From NCBI RefSeq assembly GCF_009763245.1, contig NZ_WKJZ01000003.1, positions 372,001 to 436,000 on the forward strand: DNA of 64,000 nt, given 5' to 3'. Under the pieces are notes generated by a model. It did no database searches. It was not told the origin of the DNA and worked only from the letters and a program-made list of their open reading frames with translations. This DNA is from Pseudomonas xionganensis (GTDB lineage Bacteria > Pseudomonadota > Gammaproteobacteria > Pseudomonadales > Pseudomonadaceae). Positions 9,397 through 19,442 of this stretch are shown here, one piece after another (position 1 is the stretch's first letter; every line of letters begins with the position of its first letter). The position numbers were made by a program, and so were the translations under genes.

Positions 9397-12300
9397 TTAT
9401 TGCGCCGCGCCCTGACGCCCCTTGACCACCAACTGCCCCGGCGTAGTGCCCAGCGCCTGCCATTCGGGGCGGTACATGGATTCCACCTGGGGCGGTGGAA
9501 TCTGGTAGCGCCCCGGGGTCACGGCGCGGGCCAGGTAGAGCAGGTGGGTGGTGCCATAACCATCCAGGTCAATGGCCGCCACATAGCGGTCGCCGCGGTA
9601 CTCCTGGTGCTTGATTCGCGCGTTCTGCATCGACTTGCTCCACTCCTGCACCGCGCTGCCGGCATCCTCCAGGCTGGCGGCACTCTGGGCCAGGTTCTGG
9701 TTCTCCAGCTCCAGGCCGGCCGGCAGCAGGTCCACCACCAGGGCATCGGGCACCCGCTCCTTGGCCTCCAGGGTCAGGTGCACCAGCACCAGCTCGCCGC
9801 TGGGCAGGGCATCCAGGGCCAGGGGGCGGCCGTCCATGCCGAGGTATTCGCGGTGGATGCTGAGGTTCTCGCCGCCGGCGGGCGGCGCCTTGGCCGGGTA
9901 GCCGGACAGGGTCAGCTGCTGGTACAGCGGCTCGCTGCCAGGGTTGCGCACCGTCAGCGGCGCGGCCAGTTCGCTGCCCTCCAGCTTAAGAGCGGACTGC
10001 GCCGGACTCAGGCTGAAGGCGAAGCTGCCGCTGTTTAGCTCGCCGCGCCAGTCGCCCTCAGGCTTGTTCAGCAGACTGCGCCCGGCCAGGTACAGGGCAT
10101 TGCGCTCCTGGGTCGACAGCCAGCGCTTGCCGGCCAGGCTGTCAGCCAGGGTAAACAGGCGGTTCTCGCGGCTGCCCGCGGCCAGGTCATGTTCCTCCAG
10201 CAACGCGAGGATCAGCGCCTGGTCGCGCAGCTCACTGCCATAGTCGCCCAGCCAGCCGCGGTCACTGCGACTGCGGGCCAGGCCGGCAGCCAGCAGCTCG
10301 TCGGCACGGGGCTGGTCGCCCATCTTCTGCAGGGCAATGGCCAGGTGCACCAGGGGCAGCCCGGATTGCGCCTCGCTACGGCGCTCGTGCAGGTTGCGCA
10401 GCGCACCCAAGGGCGCCTGCTGACTGCGCGCCAGCACATAGGCGGCGTAGGCCTGCACGGCAAAACGGCTGTGCTCGGCACTGTCGCTGTAGTTGACCTC
10501 GATCAGGTGGCGCTCCTGCACATAGCGCAACAGCCGTTCGCTGGCCTTCTTCAGGGCCTCGGGTGGCACGCCAAAGCCCTGCTCGCGGGCCCGCAGGAGA
10601 AAATCCGTGACATAGGCGCTAAGCCAGTACTCCTCCTCGGCATCGGCGCCCCACAGGCCGAAGCTGCCGTTGTGCCGCTGCATGCCGAGCAGGCGCTCGA
10701 TGCCCAGCTCGATGGAGCCTTTGCGTTGCTCATCGGACTCGCCCTCGATGCCCAGGCGCTTGAGGCTGGCCTGGTCGGCATAGAGCGAGGGATAGAGGCC
10801 GCTGGTGGTCTGCTCCAGGCAGCCATAGGGATAGGCCTTGAGGGCACGGATCTGCTCGCCCAGGTTCAGCGGCGGACGGCTGGACAGCTGCAGGCGCGCC
10901 TCCAGGCCGGCCCGCTCGAACTGCTCCAGCACACCGCTGGGCAGGCTCCAGGCCTGATCCTTGATGACCGCCCGGAAATGCTGCAGCTGCGCCGGATAGG
11001 CCGGACGCACGCCCAAGGTCCACTCGCGCTCAAGCGGCGCCAGTTCCTCACTGGGCAGGTTCAGGCCCTCGACCCGCACGCGGATGCGCCCCTGGCCATA
11101 GCCGCCCAGAGCCACCACCGGAATCCGCAGCACCGTGCGCTGGCCGGCCGCCAGGCTGATCGGCGCCATGGCCCCAGTGGGGTTCTGCGCCAGGCGCAGC
11201 TGGCCTTCGGCACTGAACTGCACATCCAGTTGCTGATCCTGGCCGGACAGGTTGCTCAGATCCAGGGCCAGGGTGGTTTCATCGCCGCCGGCAAGAAAGC
11301 GTGGCGTCGACAGCTCGGCAATCAGCGGGGCGGCCACCATGGTCTTGGCCTCTGCCATGCCGAAGTCCTGCTCGCTCCAGGCCTGGGCCATCAGGCGCAA
11401 TTCGCCATTGAAGTCGGGAATATCCAGGCTGACTTCACCCTCGCCCTGCGCGTTCAGCGCCAGCGCCTGACTCTGCAGGGCGACGATCAGCACGCTGGTA
11501 TCCGGGCGCTTGCCGCCACCGGCCAGGGCCGCGTCGCCACCGAAGGCCAGCTTGGCCAGACGACCCTGGCCGGCCTCGATCAACTGGCCGTAGACATCCA
11601 GCTGGTCCAGGCCATAGGCCTTGCGCCCGAAGAAGTGGGCGAAGGGATCGGGGGTGGCGTATTCGGTGATATTGAGAATGCCGACATCCACCGCTGCCAG
11701 CAGCACCTGGGCCTGTTTCGGGATGCTGCCATCGGCGTTGCGCGCCTGCACCTTGACCTTTAGCGGCTGGCTGGGGCGCATCTTCTCCGCTGCGGTGAGG
11801 GTCAGCGCCAACTTGCGCGGCGCCCGCTCTAGCGGCAAATGCAGCAGGCCCACGGCGCGCTTGGGCGTGGCATTGCTCTTGCGCTCGCCGGGGCGGATGA
11901 CCAGCGCGCTGATATACAGGTCGTGCCGCGCCCAATCCTGGGCAATGGGGATATCGAAGGCCTTGCCTTCGGCCGGCACGCTGATTTCCTGCCACCACAA
12001 CGGCCCGTCGCTGGATTCCACCAGCAGATAGCCGCTGCCGGCGGCTGGTGGGGTGACCGTGACCCGGGCCGTGTCGCCATCGACATAGGCGGGTTTGTCC
12101 AGGGCCAGCTTGACCTGATCCGGGCGCACCGCACCGCCCTCGGCGTTGTCCTGCCAGCGGTAACCGGCCCAGAAACGCAGACTGCTGAGCAGCCCGGTCT
12201 GGCTGTCGATCACTTCGACGCGATAAGGCCCCCACTCAACCGGAAAGCTGATCTTGGCCGTGCCGCCGGCTGCCACGACCAGGCTTTCCTCGCCCAGGGT

Positions 12301-14319
12301 GAGAAATTTCTCGCTGTAGTCGTGGCTCCAGCCATCGCTGTCGGAGAAGGTCCAAAAATAGTCGCGGCGCTCGCGCACCAGGCGCACGCTGAGCTGCTCG
12401 GCCGCCAGCTTGTTGCCGGCAGCATCGGCCACCAGCAGTTCGAACTCGGCCAGGCTGTCGGCATCCACCTGATCGCCCTCGAACAGCCCGCGCACGCCAG
12501 GCAGGCGCTCGGCCGGCCACACCGGCTGGACGATGCGCCGGGTGATGGGACGGCCACCGGACTCCTGCAGGCTGGCCTGCAGGATCAGCTTGAGCGGCGA
12601 CTTGACCCCGGCCCAGCGGCTGTCGATGCTCAGGCTGGCCTGGCCCTGGTCATCCAGGCTGGTTTCCTCCAGCTCGATATCCTGGCTCAGCTCCGCCTCG
12701 GTGACCGAGCCGAACTGGTAGCCCGGCAGGCTGGCCAGCTCGCGCAGGGGGCGCACATAGAGCTGGCCGCTCAAGTGGTTGCCGGCGGCCGGTGCGCCGT
12801 ACAGGTAGCGCCCACTGACCTGGAACTCGGCATCCTGCGCCGGGTTGTAGGGCACATCGCTGCCCTTGAGTTCCAGGGCCATGCGTTCGGGCAGAAAATC
12901 CTCCACCGAAAACTCGTAAAGCTGCGGCGCCTCACCGCCCAGGTCGAACAACAGCTGCCAGCGCCCGGTGGGCGCTTCCTCGGCCAGTTGCAGCTGGTAC
13001 TGGTACAGCCCGGACTTATCGGCCTGCCAGACGAACTTGCGGCTGACCTGCTCATCCGGCCGGCGTACCTCCACATGCACCGGCTGGGCCGGCACGCTGC
13101 GGCCATCGGCATCACGCAGCAGGCCGTTGAGCAATACCGTTTCGCCGGGGCGATACAGGTCCCGCGGGCCAAACACGAAGAATTGCAACGGCTGGGCCTT
13201 GGGCCCGGCGATATCGAACTCGGCCAGGTCCAGGGCCGGCGTGTTCAGCCGTAACAGGCTGGTCTGCCCGCCCTGCTGGGCCAGCAGCACCTGAGCCTTG
13301 GCCACCAGAGGCAACTGGGCATGACCCTGCTGATCGGTACGGCCCTCGGCCAGCAACTGCCCCTTGTCATCCAGCAGGCTCAGCTGCACCGCCTCCAGGG
13401 CCTTGCCACCCTCCAGAGCCTGGGTGAAGACATCCAGCTGGCTCCGCGAGCGGTGCGCGGACAGGCCAATATCACTGAGGCTGAACAGCGTGGCTGGCTG
13501 CGAATAGGCGTAGCTGCCGGCGGCACGCATCACCGCCAGGTAGACCCCGGGTTGTTGCAGGGCATCCAGACCGGCAATCGGCAGCAACAGGGTCTCGCGG
13601 GTATTACGTGCCGGGTTCAGATCGAAGCGCCCACCGTACACCAGCTCGGCCATGGGCAGCAGCTGGCGCGCCTCCCAGGTGTCCAGGTTGCTGCTGCGCC
13701 CCCAGCGGGCGAGAAACTGCGGCAGGGCCTCGGGTTTGATGCGGAAGAACTCCACATTGACCTTGTCCACATTCAGGGCGATCACCGGCAGGCCTTCGGC
13801 CAGGCGGGTGGGCAGCAGCGAGCCACGGCTGGCAAAGCCAACGCTGGGCTGCAGGTCGCGGGTCTTGATCTGGCTGCTGTATTCCCTGGCCAGGCTCTGA
13901 CCACTGAGCCCGCGCAGGCCGGCATCCACGGTCAGCAACAGCTTGCGCTTGGGCTCCAGGGGGCGCAGGCGCAACTCCATCAGGTTATCGGACAACTCCC
14001 AGGCGCCATCCACCTTGCCGCTGACACTGTCCACCAGATGCAGGCGCTCGGCGAACTTCTGCTGCGGGTCCAGGGGCACGGAAAAACTCAGGGCCAGGGT
14101 ACTGGCTCCTTCCAGCTGGATTTCCGAGGCATCCACCACGGTCAGCTCGCGCCCCGCGTAACGGGCCGCCAGGGCCTTGAGATCGGCCTGCGGCCGCGGC
14201 TGTGCGGGATCTGCAGCGACCGCTTCGGTGGTACTGACCTTGGCCGGCTCGGGGGTGGAGGAATCACAGGCGCTGAGCAGGCTCAGCAGCAGGGCCAGAA
14301 GCAGTCCTTTGTTCGGCAT
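9397..14319 (-). CDS. Alpha-2-macroglobulin family lipoprotein (YfhM/ECAM-like)
   Basis: This is a very large periplasmic protease-trap protein of about 1640 residues. It starts at ATG 14319 with a lipoprotein signal (MPNKGLLLALLLSLLSAC; lipobox LSAC), so it should be membrane-anchored. Long beta-rich MG domains come first. The thioester motif GCLEQ is intact near residue 1166 inside YPYGCLEQTTSGLYP, so covalent trapping of attacking proteases is expected. An alpha-helical thioester domain and a receptor-like C-terminus follow. The length is closer to E. coli YfhM (about 1650) than to P. aeruginosa MagD as I recall it. The usual partner pbpC is not adjacent. Confidence 0.92.
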   Translation of the reverse strand: MPNKGLLLALLLSLLSACDSSTPEPAKVSTTEAVAADPAQPRPQADLKALAARYAGRELTVVDASEIQLEGASTLALSFSVPLDPQQKFAERLHLVDSVSGKVDGAWELSDNLMELRLRPLEPKRKLLLTVDAGLRGLSGQSLAREYSSQIKTRDLQPSVGFASRGSLLPTRLAEGLPVIALNVDKVNVEFFRIKPEALPQFLARWGRSSNLDTWEARQLLPMAELVYGGRFDLNPARNTRETLLLPIAGLDALQQPGVYLAVMRAAGSYAYSQPATLFSLSDIGLSAHRSRSQLDVFTQALEGGKALEAVQLSLLDDKGQLLAEGRTDQQGHAQLPLVAKAQVLLAQQGGQTSLLRLNTPALDLAEFDIAGPKAQPLQFFVFGPRDLYRPGETVLLNGLLRDADGRSVPAQPVHVEVRRPDEQVSRKFVWQADKSGLYQYQLQLAEEAPTGRWQLLFDLGGEAPQLYEFSVEDFLPERMALELKGSDVPYNPAQDAEFQVSGRYLYGAPAAGNHLSGQLYVRPLRELASLPGYQFGSVTEAELSQDIELEETSLDDQGQASLSIDSRWAGVKSPLKLILQASLQESGGRPITRRIVQPVWPAERLPGVRGLFEGDQVDADSLAEFELLVADAAGNKLAAEQLSVRLVRERRDYFWTFSDSDGWSHDYSEKFLTLGEESLVVAAGGTAKISFPVEWGPYRVEVIDSQTGLLSSLRFWAGYRWQDNAEGGAVRPDQVKLALDKPAYVDGDTARVTVTPPAAGSGYLLVESSDGPLWWQEISVPAEGKAFDIPIAQDWARHDLYISALVIRPGERKSNATPKRAVGLLHLPLERAPRKLALTLTAAEKMRPSQPLKVKVQARNADGSIPKQAQVLLAAVDVGILNITEYATPDPFAHFFGRKAYGLDQLDVYGQLIEAGQGRLAKLAFGGDAALAGGGKRPDTSVLIVALQSQALALNAQGEGEVSLDIPDFNGELRLMAQAWSEQDFGMAEAKTMVAAPLIAELSTPRFLAGGDETTLALDLSNLSGQDQQLDVQFSAEGQLRLAQNPTGAMAPISLAAGQRTVLRIPVVALGGYGQGRIRVRVEGLNLPSEELAPLEREWTLGVRPAYPAQLQHFRAVIKDQAWSLPSGVLEQFERAGLEARLQLSSRPPLNLGEQIRALKAYPYGCLEQTTSGLYPSLYADQASLKRLGIEGESDEQRKGSIELGIERLLGMQRHNGSFGLWGADAEEEYWLSAYVTDFLLRAREQGFGVPPEALKKASERLLRYVQERHLIEVNYSDSAEHSRFAVQAYAAYVLARSQQAPLGALRNLHERRSEAQSGLPLVHLAIALQKMGDQPRADELLAAGLARSRSDRGWLGDYGSELRDQALILALLEEHDLAAGSRENRLFTLADSLAGKRWLSTQERNALYLAGRSLLNKPEGDWRGELNSGSFAFSLSPAQSALKLEGSELAAPLTVRNPGSEPLYQQLTLSGYPAKAPPAGGENLSIHREYLGMDGRPLALDALPSGELVLVHLTLEAKERVPDALVVDLLPAGLELENQNLAQSAASLEDAGSAVQEWSKSMQNARIKHQEYRGDRYVAAIDLDGYGTTHLLYLARAVTPGRYQIPPPQVESMYRPEWQALGTTPGQLVVKGRQGAAQ

Positions 14320-14428
14320 GGGGGCTCCAGAAGCTGGTGGAAGGTACAGGTCAGACACTATAGTCGAGCCCCCAGCGGGCGGCGCCAAGGTCCGTCACAG
14401 AATCTTGTCTCAGGAGCCCTTCGCGCCC

Positions 14429-15799
14429 ATGTCCACGCTGCTCGACGCCTGGCGCCACGCCCCGACCCAACGCAAGGTCTGGGCCCTGGCGGCGCCGATG
14501 ATCCTGTCCAACCTCTCGGTGCCCCTGGTGGCCCTGGTGGACAGCGCGGTGATCGGCCACCTGCCCCACGCCCATCAGCTGGCCGCAGTGGCCGTAGGCG
14601 GCAGCCTCTATACCCTGCTGACCTGGGCCAGCGGCTTTCTGCGCATGGGCACCACCGGCTTCGCCGCCCAGGCCGCCGGCCGCAGCGATGGCGCCGCGCT
14701 GCGCCAGGTGCTGCTGCAGGCCCTGTTGCTCGGCGCTTTGCTGGCGCTGCTGCTGATTGGCCTGGCCCTGCCCTTCGCCGGCGCGGCCCTTGACCTGATG
14801 CAGCCCTCGGCGCAGCTGGACGAGTTGGCCCGCAGTTATTTGCAGATTCGCCTGCTCGGGCTGCCCGCAGCACTGGCCACCTACGCCCTGGTTGGCTGGC
14901 TACTGGGCACGCAGAACGCACGCGGGCCGCTGGCCATTCTGCTGACCACCAACCTTTTGAATGTTGCCCTTGATCTGCTGTTTGTCCTCGGCCTGCACTG
15001 GGGTGTGGCGGGCGCGGCCTGGGCCTCGGTGATCGCCGAGTGGAGCGGCGCCCTGCTTGGCCTGTACCTGGCCCGGCGCACGCTGCGCAATCTAAGCGGA
15101 CGCATCGACTGGCCGGCCCTGGGCCGCTGGCTCAGCTGGCGACCGCTGCTGGCGGTCAACCGCGATATCTTTATCCGCACCCTGGCCCTACAACTGGTGT
15201 TCTTTCTGCTCACCGTGCAGGGCACCCGCCTGGGTGAAGCCACCGTTGCGGCCAATGCCCTGCTGCTCAACGGTCTGTTGCTCACTGCCCACGCCCTGGA
15301 CGGCCTGGCCCATGCGGTGGAGGCCCTGTGCGGGCATGCCCTAGGCGCCCGCGACCGCCTGGCTCTACGGCGCAGCCTGCTGGTGGCTGGGGCCTGGTCG
15401 CTGCTGGCCAGCCTGGGGTTCGCCCTGTTCTTTCTGCTCGGCGGCCAGTTGTTTATTGGCCTGCAGACCAACATCCCCAGCGTGCGCGAAACGGCCTTCG
15501 TCTACCTGCCCTACCTGGCCCTGCTGCCGCTGCTGGCAGTGTGGAGCTACCTACTCGACGGCCTGTTTATCGGCGCCACCCGCGCCCGGGAAATGCGCGA
15601 CGCCATGCTCCTGGCCCTGCTGCTGACCCTGCCCCTGGCCTGGGCGCTGCAGCCATTGGGCAACCATGGCCTGTGGCTGAGTTTTCTGGCCTTTATGGCC
15701 CTGCGCAGCCTGTGCCTGGGTGGCTATGCCTGGCAGCTACACCGTCGCAACCTGTGGCTGGCGCCCGCTGCCAAGGACACAGCAGCGAACCTGCACTGA
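14429..15799 (+). CDS. MATE family efflux transporter (DinF-like)
   Basis: This 456-residue inner-membrane protein has about twelve hydrophobic segments in two similar halves, the MATE fold. Members export drugs or metabolites in exchange for Na+ or H+. The N-terminal segment ([20 protein letters not shown] then DSAVIGHL) matches the DinF subgroup. It starts at ATG 14429 with CAGGAG upstream and is divergent from the macroglobulin gene. The substrate cannot be inferred. Confidence 0.93.
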   Translation: MSTLLDAWRHAPTQRKVWALAAPMILSNLSVPLVALVDSAVIGHLPHAHQLAAVAVGGSLYTLLTWASGFLRMGTTGFAAQAAGRSDGAALRQVLLQALLLGALLALLLIGLALPFAGAALDLMQPSAQLDELARSYLQIRLLGLPAALATYALVGWLLGTQNARGPLAILLTTNLLNVALDLLFVLGLHWGVAGAAWASVIAEWSGALLGLYLARRTLRNLSGRIDWPALGRWLSWRPLLAVNRDIFIRTLALQLVFFLLTVQGTRLGEATVAANALLLNGLLLTAHALDGLAHAVEALCGHALGARDRLALRRSLLVAGAWSLLASLGFALFFLLGGQLFIGLQTNIPSVRETAFVYLPYLALLPLLAVWSYLLDGLFIGATRAREMRDAMLLALLLTLPLAWALQPLGNHGLWLSFLAFMALRSLCLGGYAWQLHRRNLWLAPAAKDTAANLH

Positions 15800-15914
15800 T
15801 CGCCGCACGCCACCGGGGACAGTCGATTGCGCCCAAAGCCCGGCGCATTTGCCCGCAAAGCCCCGCTCTGCTAGTGTCGCGCCGGTCAAATCCGCCGCCT
15901 GCGAGTACGCCGCC

Positions 15915-16157
15915 ATGGCCCGTAAAAAAGCCGCCCTCGACTTCGAGCAATCCCTGAGCGATCTGCAGCAACTGGTCGAGCGCCTGGAAACCGGCGAGCT
16001 GTCGCTGGAGGACTCGCTGAGCGCCTTCGAACAGGGCATTGGCCTGACCCGCGACTGCCAGGCGGCCCTGGCCCAGGCCGAGCAGAAGGTGCTGATCCTC
16101 ATGGAGCGTGACGGCGAACTGCAACCCGCTCCTTTCGATCCGGATCCACAGGCATGA
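15915..16157 (+). CDS. xseB: Exodeoxyribonuclease VII small subunit XseB
   Basis: This 80-residue protein is the small subunit of the single-strand exonuclease whose large subunit, XseA, is encoded elsewhere. The family motif [30 protein letters not shown] helical hairpin spans residues 10-35, and a second helix carries AQAEQKV. It starts at ATG 15915 and its stop overlaps ispA as ATGA. The order xseB-ispA-dxs is typical for gammaproteobacteria. Confidence 0.97.
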   Translation: MARKKAALDFEQSLSDLQQLVERLETGELSLEDSLSAFEQGIGLTRDCQAALAQAEQKVLILMERDGELQPAPFDPDPQA

Positions 16158-17041
16158 TCGCGGCCTACCAGGCGCGCTGTCAGGCGCGGGTCGATGCGGC
16201 GCTCGATGACCGGTTACAGCCCCCCCGCGCCGAACTGGAGCGGCTCTACCAGGCCATGCGCTACAGCGTGATGAACGGTGGCAAACGGGTGCGCCCACTG
16301 CTTGTGTACGCCGCCTGCGAGGCCCTCGGCGGCGACCTTGATCGCGCCGATGGCGCCGCCTGCGCGGTGGAGCTGATCCATGCCTACTCCCTGGTGCATG
16401 ACGATTTGCCGGCCATGGACGACGACGACCTGCGCCGTGGCCAACCCACCACCCACAAGGCCTTCGATGAAGCCTGCGCCATCCTCGCCGGTGACGGCCT
16501 GCAGAGCCTGGCCTTCGAGGCCTTGAGCGATGCCCGCGGCAACCCGCCAAGCGCCGAATTACGCCTGGCCATGCTGGCCTGCCTGGGCCGGGCCGCCGGC
16601 CCCGCCGGCATGGTCGGCGGCCAGGCCATCGACCTTGGCGCGGTAGGCAGCCAGCTCGATCAGGCTGCCCTGGAGCTGATGCACCGGCACAAGACCGGCG
16701 CCCTGATCGAAGCCAGCGTGCAGCTCGGCGCCCTGGCCAGCGGCCGCGCCGATGAGCATGCACTCAAAGCCCTGCACAGCTATGCCCGCGCCATCGGCCT
16801 GGCCTTCCAGGTACAGGACGATATCCTCGACGTGGAAAGCGATACCGCCACCCTGGGCAAAACCCAGGGCAAGGATGAGGCCAACCACAAGCCCACCTAC
16901 CCAGCCCTGCTCGGTCTCGACGCGGCCAAGGCCTACGCCCTGGAGCTGCGCGACCAGGCCCTGCACGCGTTGCGCCCCTTCGATTCAGACGCCGAGCCGT
17001 TGCGCGAGCTGGCCCGTTTTATCGTCGAACGACGCAACTGA
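16154..17041 (+). CDS. ispA: (2E,6E)-farnesyl diphosphate synthase IspA
   Basis: IspA condenses DMAPP or GPP with IPP to make farnesyl diphosphate for quinones and undecaprenol. The 295-residue all-helical prenyltransferase shows the first Asp-rich motif ([17 protein letters not shown], near residue 82), GGKRVRP upstream, GGQAIDL, and the second Asp-rich motif [13 protein letters not shown] near residue 220. The start overlaps the xseB stop. It works just downstream of Dxs in the same pathway. Confidence 0.97.
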   Translation: MIAAYQARCQARVDAALDDRLQPPRAELERLYQAMRYSVMNGGKRVRPLLVYAACEALGGDLDRADGAACAVELIHAYSLVHDDLPAMDDDDLRRGQPTTHKAFDEACAILAGDGLQSLAFEALSDARGNPPSAELRLAMLACLGRAAGPAGMVGGQAIDLGAVGSQLDQAALELMHRHKTGALIEASVQLGALASGRADEHALKALHSYARAIGLAFQVQDDILDVESDTATLGKTQGKDEANHKPTYPALLGLDAAKAYALELRDQALHALRPFDSDAEPLRELARFIVERRN

Positions 17042-17170
17042 TTGTCCGGAGCTGCGCCTCTGCCAAGGGGCCACAGCCCTTGTCAAACGGGCCTGCTGCT
17101 TGTTGCTTAAAGCTTGCGGCTACTTTCAGGTAAACTGCCGCATCTTTTGCACCTGATAACGACCCACCCG

Positions 17171-19063
17171 ATGCCGACGACCTTCCACGAGATCCCCCGT
17201 GAACGCCCGCTGACGCCCCTTCTAGACCGCGCCAACACGCCGGATGAGCTGCGCCGTCTGGGTGAGGCCGAGCTGGAAACCCTGGCCGACGAGCTGCGTC
17301 AGTACCTGCTGTACACGGTGGGCCAGACTGGCGGGCATTTTGGCGCGGGCCTCGGCGTGATCGAGTTGACCGTGGCCCTGCATTACGTCTTCGACACCCC
17401 GGACGACCGCCTGGTGTGGGATGTGGGCCATCAGGCCTATCCGCACAAGATCCTCACCGGCCGCCGCGAACAGATGGCCAGCCTGCGCCAGAAGGACGGC
17501 ATCGCCGCCTTCCCGCGCCGCTCGGAAAGCGAATACGACACCTTCGGCGTCGGCCACTCCAGCACCAGCATCAGCGCGGCGCTGGGCATGGCCATCGCCG
17601 CCCGCCTGCAGGGCAGCCGGCGCAAGAGTGTGGCGGTGATCGGCGATGGCGCCCTGACCGCCGGCATGGCCTTCGAGGCGCTGAACCATGCCAGCGACGT
17701 CAACGCCAACATGCTGGTGATCCTCAACGACAACGACATGTCGATCTCCAAGAATGTCGGCGGCCTGTCCAACTACCTGGCCAAGATCATCTCCAGCCGC
17801 ACCTACGCCAGCATGCGCGAAGGCAGCAAGAAGATCCTCTCGCGCCTGCCCGGCGCCTGGGAGATCGCGCGCAAGGTCGAGGAACACGCCAAGGGCATGC
17901 TGGTGCCCGGCACCCTGTTCGAGGAACTGGGCTGGAACTATATCGGCCCCATCGATGGCCACGACCTGCCGACCCTGTTGGCGACGCTGCGCAATATGCG
18001 CGACCTGGAAGGCCCGCAGTTCCTCCATGTGATCACCAAGAAGGGCAAGGGCTTCGCCCCGGCCGAGCTTGACCCCATCGGCTACCACGCCATCACCAAG
18101 CTCGACCCGATCAACAAGCCCCAGGGCGAGCCGAAGAAGGCCGCCGGGCCGAAATATTCCGCCGTGTTCGGCCAGTGGCTGTGCGATATGGCCGCCCAGG
18201 ACGAGCGCCTGGTGGGCATTACCCCGGCGATGAAGGAAGGCTCGGACCTGGTGGCCTTCAGCGAGCGCTACCCGGCGCGCTACTTCGATGTGGCCATTGC
18301 CGAACAGCACGCCGTGACCCTGGCCGCTGGCATGGCCTGCGAAGGCGCCAAGCCGGTGGTGGCGATCTACTCCACCTTCCTGCAGCGCGCCTATGACCAG
18401 CTGATTCACGATGTGGCGGTACAGAACCTCGACGTGCTGTTCGCCATCGACCGCGCCGGCCTGGTCGGCGAAGACGGCCCGACCCACGCCGGCAGCTTCG
18501 ATCTGTCCTACCTGCGCTGCATCCCCGGCATGCTGCTGATGACCCCCAGCGACGAAAACGAACTGCGCCGCATGCTCAGCACCGGCCACCTGTACAACGG
18601 CCCGGCCGCCGTGCGCTACCCCCGCGGCAGCGGTTCCAATGCCGCCATCGAGCCCGGCCTGGAACCTCTGGAAATCGGCAAGGGCATGGTTCGTCGCCAG
18701 GGCAAGCAAACCGCACTGCTGGTCTTCGGCGTACAGCTGGCCGAGGCCCTCAAGGTGGGCGAGGTTTTGGATGCGACTGTGGTCGATATGCGCTTTGTCA
18801 AACCCCTGGACGAAGCCCTGCTGCGCCAACTGGCCGCCGAGCATCAGCTGCTGGTGAGCATCGAGGAGAACAGCATCATGGGCGGTGCAGGCAGTGCCGT
18901 CAGCGAATTCCTCGCCGGCGAGAACATCCTCAAACCGATGCTCCACCTGGGCCTGCCGGACTATTACGTCGAACACGCCAAGCCGGCGCAGATGCTGGCC
19001 GAATGCGGGCTGGACGCCGCCGGCATCGAAGCCGCCATTCGCGAGCGCCTGGCCAGCCTTTGA
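17171..19063 (+). CDS. dxs: 1-deoxy-D-xylulose-5-phosphate synthase Dxs
   Basis: Dxs is the first enzyme of the MEP isoprenoid pathway. It condenses pyruvate and glyceraldehyde-3-phosphate using thiamine diphosphate. It has 630 residues. The ThDP motif begins [15 protein letters not shown] near residue 158. The transketolase pyrimidine domain has [14 protein letters not shown] near 377, and a C-terminal domain completes it. The start at ATG 17171 ([16 protein letters not shown]) matches the family. The ThDP dependence and thiL nearby are coincidental neighbours only. Confidence 0.98.
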   Translation: MPTTFHEIPRERPLTPLLDRANTPDELRRLGEAELETLADELRQYLLYTVGQTGGHFGAGLGVIELTVALHYVFDTPDDRLVWDVGHQAYPHKILTGRREQMASLRQKDGIAAFPRRSESEYDTFGVGHSSTSISAALGMAIAARLQGSRRKSVAVIGDGALTAGMAFEALNHASDVNANMLVILNDNDMSISKNVGGLSNYLAKIISSRTYASMREGSKKILSRLPGAWEIARKVEEHAKGMLVPGTLFEELGWNYIGPIDGHDLPTLLATLRNMRDLEGPQFLHVITKKGKGFAPAELDPIGYHAITKLDPINKPQGEPKKAAGPKYSAVFGQWLCDMAAQDERLVGITPAMKEGSDLVAFSERYPARYFDVAIAEQHAVTLAAGMACEGAKPVVAIYSTFLQRAYDQLIHDVAVQNLDVLFAIDRAGLVGEDGPTHAGSFDLSYLRCIPGMLLMTPSDENELRRMLSTGHLYNGPAAVRYPRGSGSNAAIEPGLEPLEIGKGMVRRQGKQTALLVFGVQLAEALKVGEVLDATVVDMRFVKPLDEALLRQLAAEHQLLVSIEENSIMGGAGSAVSEFLAGENILKPMLHLGLPDYYVEHAKPAQMLAECGLDAAGIEAAIRERLASL

Positions 19064-19115
19064 GCATGAATACCGCTCATCCCTGGCTGAGCCTGACTTG
19101 CTTGTAATTCATCCA

Positions 19116-19142
19116 GCCGCGCATTAAGGTGCGCGGCGTTTT
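19116..19142 (+). terminator. Intrinsic terminator after dxs
   Basis: An 8-bp stem, GCCGCGCA/TGCGCGGC, with a six-base loop is followed by GTTTTA. It lies 53 bases after the dxs stop and just before the cobalamin riboswitch, so it separates the two transcription units. Confidence 0.7.
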
Positions 19143-19151
19143 ACTTCCGCC

Positions 19152-19345
19152 AAGGTGCGCCCCTGTTCTGGGCGTTAAACGGGAAGCCGGTGCGCTTGAA
19201 CAAGCCATCCCGGCACTGCCCCCGCAACGGTAATTGACCGCAGGCATTCCTGCACGCCGCCTTACAAGCCACTGGAGCAATCCGGGAAGGCGAGGCGGCG
19301 AGGGTCGAGAGTCCGGAGACCGGCCTGGCTGGATGTGACTGGTGT
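19152..19345 (+). promoter_or_regulatory. Cobalamin (AdoCbl) riboswitch aptamer
   Basis: The conserved B12-box elements appear in order on the plus strand: AAACGGGAAGCCGGTG near 19178, GGCACTGCCCCCGCAACGGT near 19210, AAGCCACTGG near 19266, GGGAAGGCG near 19284, and GAGTCCGGAGACCGGCC at 19309-19325. It lies in the leader of the TonB-dependent B12 receptor gene, where such riboswitches lower expression when B12 is plentiful. Confidence 0.95.
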
Positions 19346-19407
19346 TGCGGAGGGCATCACCGTCAAGCTCAGGCGCTGCCCGCACGCCCGTTCTTGCCTC
19401 TGCCCTT

Positions 19408-19434
19408 CTCAAAAGTCTTCCGACCTTTTGAGGA
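19408..19434 (+). promoter_or_regulatory. Shine-Dalgarno-sequestering hairpin of btuB
   Basis: A perfect 8-bp inverted repeat, CTCAAAAG (19408-19415) and CTTTTGAG (19425-19432), has its right arm overlapping the GAGGA ribosome binding site, nine bases before the GTG start. No U-tract follows. It fits a translational expression platform for the riboswitch upstream. Confidence 0.65.
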
Positions 19435-19442
19435 TTCTCTAC

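Noticed and set aside
9364..14793. Several 220-525-codon plus-strand open frames opposite the macroglobulin gene
   Set aside because: They are shadows of one long conserved gene, with Gln/Gly/Leu-rich translation and no domains or suitable starts.
17042..17170. Possible dxs promoter in the ispA-dxs gap
   Set aside because: TTGC and TAAACT hexamers exist but at unsuitable spacing; not reported as a feature.
17222..18976. 584-codon open frame antisense to dxs
   Set aside because: Low-complexity His/Gln/Ala/Gly composition mirroring codon bias of the sense gene; dxs is complete and conserved on the other strand.
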